DNA from: a virus
DNA: 23,433 nt
Virus record (IMG/VR): IMGVR_UViG_3300009130_000141
Location: 1 to 23,433 of that record
Direction: 5' to 3' (one strand)
Part shown: positions 21,692 through 23,433 of the stretch, piece by piece
Layout of the letters: each line of letters starts with the position of its first letter
Numbering within the stretch: position 1 is the stretch's first letter
Made by a program: the position numbers and the translations under genes
Notes under the pieces: generated by a model
Database searches by the model: none
What the model was told of the DNA's origin: nothing
What the model saw: only the letters and a program-made list of their open reading frames with translations

Positions 21692-23433
21692 AGATAGAGG
21701 AGCTTATAGATATTACATCTCTACTAGAAGTAGAAGAACCTATTGAAGTAGAAGAACCTCAAAAGAATGAATTACCTTCTTTAATCCCAATAGAAATAGA
21801 AGAAGAAACTACTACTCCTTTTAAAGAAGTTGAAGTAGTAGAAGAAATAGATATAGATCCTGAAAAGAAAAAGAAAAAAGATAAAAAGAAAGAGAAAGAC
21901 AAAAAGCACCAAGGAGTAAGCGTTGGGTACGAGAGAAGCAAAGAAAGAGTAATAAAAAATATAGATAATATAGTAGATAATTTACCAGTTAATAAAGAAG
22001 GTGATATTATAGGTTTAAGTAAAAGAGAGGTCACAAGATCATTAGGGGATTATGGTACATGGCAAATGCCATATGAATGGGCTTTTGAACATCGAAGAGA
22101 TCCTAGTAAAGCCACAGGTTATTTCAAAGATAATTTAAAAACAGGATTATATATTCAAAGAATTGTTCAAAATTATTATGAGGAAGGTGACGCTGATACT
22201 CCTCCACTTACTAAAGATATTTTAAAAGAATTATTAAAAAAGAGAGTAGATTTAGAAGGAGAAATAGGTGAAAAAGGTCCAGGTTTTGGATTAGAGAAAA
22301 TTAGTACAATAGGACAAACTCAAGGAATTAGAGATATTATTGGAACCTATGCTCCTTTAAGTAAAGCAGAGAATGCTTTTGAATTATATGCTAGAGATAT
22401 TTTTGGAGGATATGCTACCGAAGACGATCTAACTAAAGCTCAACAAGAAGATGTTTATAGAAAAAATGCCGAGGGAGTTAGTTATATAGACGAATTAGAA
22501 ACGAAATATAATGAAAAGTACAATAGTGAAAATGAATACCTAGAAGACGCAGATTATGAAGTAATAGGGTTTGTTCCAATAAGTGATACTCAGTGGGGTC
22601 GTGGTGGCGAAAGGATTATATCAAGTTTAGTAACAGCCGAGCAATCTAGTGTTAAAGAAGGGGGATTTGAAGAGCGCGTTATAACTCCAGAGAAATGGGC
22701 AAAAGGACAATTTGGATATGTATTACGTAATAATACTACTGGTAAGATAGTAGTTGAGTCAAGAGGTAATACCGTAGATTTGGGTGATCTTGACCAAAGT
22801 CTGTTCGAGGATGTAGCAGGGACAGGAGAGTCTTTATGGAAATATAAAGGTGAAACATATACATTTAAAGAGTTAGAGAAAATTGCAGAAAAAGAAGGTA
22901 CTACTACAATGCAAATGGACATTGATGGTAAAGTTGAGTTAGTAAAAGGAAGTAAAAGTTCTGGAGGAAACGTTCCTGCTTCAGAGTTTACTATAGGAAT
23001 AGAAGATGAATTAGCTTTAAATAAAGCAAATATTGGGCCTTTTAAAGGTTTTACAACAGAAGATTTTAGAGAAGAAGTAGATGGTAAAAAAACCTGGAAT
23101 TGGAAAAAGGGATTTAATAATCTTACAAAAGACAATTTAGACCTTGGATCTATTTTTAGTGCTAAAGATGAAGATGCGAAAGCTGATATAATAAATAATT
23201 CTAAATTAAAAGGATTTGGTTTTTATTATGATCCTAGTAATGGGTATTTATATTCTAATGTAATGTTTAGAGGTCCTGGGGATATAGCACCATTATCTAC
23301 TAATGAATTTGGAGGAGGAAGAGAATATTGGGATGCAGATGGTAATGAAAAACTAGCTAAAAGCGTTTATGTTGGAGATAACCCAACAGAAGTTAAAAAC
23401 TTTATTATGAATAATAAGAGAGATTTTGACGAG
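21688..23433 (+). CDS. N-terminal part of a large, probably virion-packaged protein (3' truncated by the window)
   Basis: The frame opens at ATG 21688-21690 inside the preceding stop (ATGA overlap) and stays open to the window end, giving at least 582 residues. Residues 14-55 are acidic, including two EVEEP units. Residues 59-74 are a nearly pure Lys/Asp/Glu run (EKKKKKDKKKEKDKK). After this come folded-looking segments such as DYGTWQMPYEWAFEHRRDPS, GQTQGIRDIIGTYAPLSKAE and YGWxx-free, aromatic-rich stretches ending in RGPGDIAPLSTNEFGGGREY. No enzyme motif is evident in the visible part. In crAss-like phages very large genes after the tail module encode cargo proteins, including a virion RNA polymerase, so this could be such a protein, but none of that activity can be seen here. 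Codon choice and coupling to the upstream gene support it being real. Confidence 0.75.
   Translation, partial: MKIEELIDITSLLEVEEPIEVEEPQKNELPSLIPIEIEEETTTPFKEVEVVEEIDIDPEKKKKKDKKKEKDKKHQGVSVGYERSKERVIKNIDNIVDNLPVNKEGDIIGLSKREVTRSLGDYGTWQMPYEWAFEHRRDPSKATGYFKDNLKTGLYIQRIVQNYYEEGDADTPPLTKDILKELLKKRVDLEGEIGEKGPGFGLEKISTIGQTQGIRDIIGTYAPLSKAENAFELYARDIFGGYATEDDLTKAQQEDVYRKNAEGVSYIDELETKYNEKYNSENEYLEDADYEVIGFVPISDTQWGRGGERIISSLVTAEQSSVKEGGFEERVITPEKWAKGQFGYVLRNNTTGKIVVESRGNTVDLGDLDQSLFEDVAGTGESLWKYKGETYTFKELEKIAEKEGTTTMQMDIDGKVELVKGSKSSGGNVPASEFTIGIEDELALNKANIGPFKGFTTEDFREEVDGKKTWNWKKGFNNLTKDNLDLGSIFSAKDEDAKADIINNSKLKGFGFYYDPSNGYLYSNVMFRGPGDIAPLSTNEFGGGREYWDADGNEKLAKSVYVGDNPTEVKNFIMNNKRDFDE
21727..21759 (+). 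repeat. 15-bp direct repeat encoding EVEEP twice
   Basis: GAAGTAGAAGAACCT occurs at 21727-21741 and again, identically, at 21745-21759, separated by ATT. It encodes EVEEP-I-EVEEP in the acidic N-terminal segment of the truncated large protein and probably reflects slippage in a disordered region. Confidence 0.8.

Noticed and set aside
22590-23135. 181-codon open frame on the - strand
   Set aside because: It is antisense to the continuous large + strand gene. The product is Ser/Pro/Leu-rich, as expected from the complement of AT-rich coding DNA, and there is no promoter or neighbouring reverse gene.
1-23433. Defence system, integrase, CRISPR array, tRNA or insertion sequence
   Set aside because: All long frames fit packaging, structural or associated roles, and gaps between genes are under 80 bases. 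No cloverleaf, regularly spaced repeats or transposase motifs were seen.

Overview
This window looks like the packaging, head and tail (virion) module of a double-stranded DNA tailed phage. It most resembles the crAss-like podoviruses (order Crassvirales). The host is probably a marine or other aquatic member of the Bacteroidota. The assignment rests on protein motifs and gene order recognised by eye: a TerL with a GTHY/NRRSGFSFMASSE region, a portal with a KPVPIIPKFVDIVVNGM region and a long C-terminal coiled coil, scaffold then major capsid protein (MCP), two ring/adaptor proteins, and a very large muzzle/stabilisation protein. No database search was possible. The DNA is AT-rich (roughly one third G+C). 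All genes lie on the + strand. Most starts are preceded by A/T-rich leaders without a Shine-Dalgarno sequence, as is usual in Bacteroidota. The stop codons used (11 TAA, 4 TGA, 1 TAG) fit the standard code.

Layout: (1) 1-1024, tail of an unknown gene, a probable GroES-like co-chaperonin, and a small protein that is a candidate small terminase. (2) 1024-5723, TerL and portal, joined by short overlaps. (3) 5746-8736, scaffold-like protein, MCP and a small acidic head protein, ending at a strong intrinsic terminator (8749-8776). (4) 8808-9557, a single conserved unknown gene bracketed by that terminator and a second one (9585-9613). (5) 9635-18187, two ring/adaptor proteins, the 1554-residue muzzle/stabilisation protein, and a 624-residue protein that looks like the distal half of the same muzzle family. 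(6) 18203-23433, a GNAT-like acetyltransferase, a small internal virion protein with a glycine-rich hydrophobic N-terminus, an 812-residue probable internal virion/cargo protein with a possible lysozyme-like region, and the first 582 residues of a further large protein that runs off the window.

How the genes would work together (inference from known families): the co-chaperonin would help fold capsid or other phage proteins. Scaffold and MCP build the prohead on the portal. The small and large terminase subunits fill it with DNA. Ring proteins and muzzle close the portal and form the short tail. The final group would be packaged and ejected at infection.

There is no gene-free stretch over about 80 bases. 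I saw no tRNA, CRISPR array, integrase, insertion sequence or recognisable defence system. The more unusual points are the apparently divided muzzle protein, the GroES-like gene beside the terminase, the gene isolated between two terminators, a cadherin-like domain in the muzzle, and local islands of higher G+C with different codon choice.
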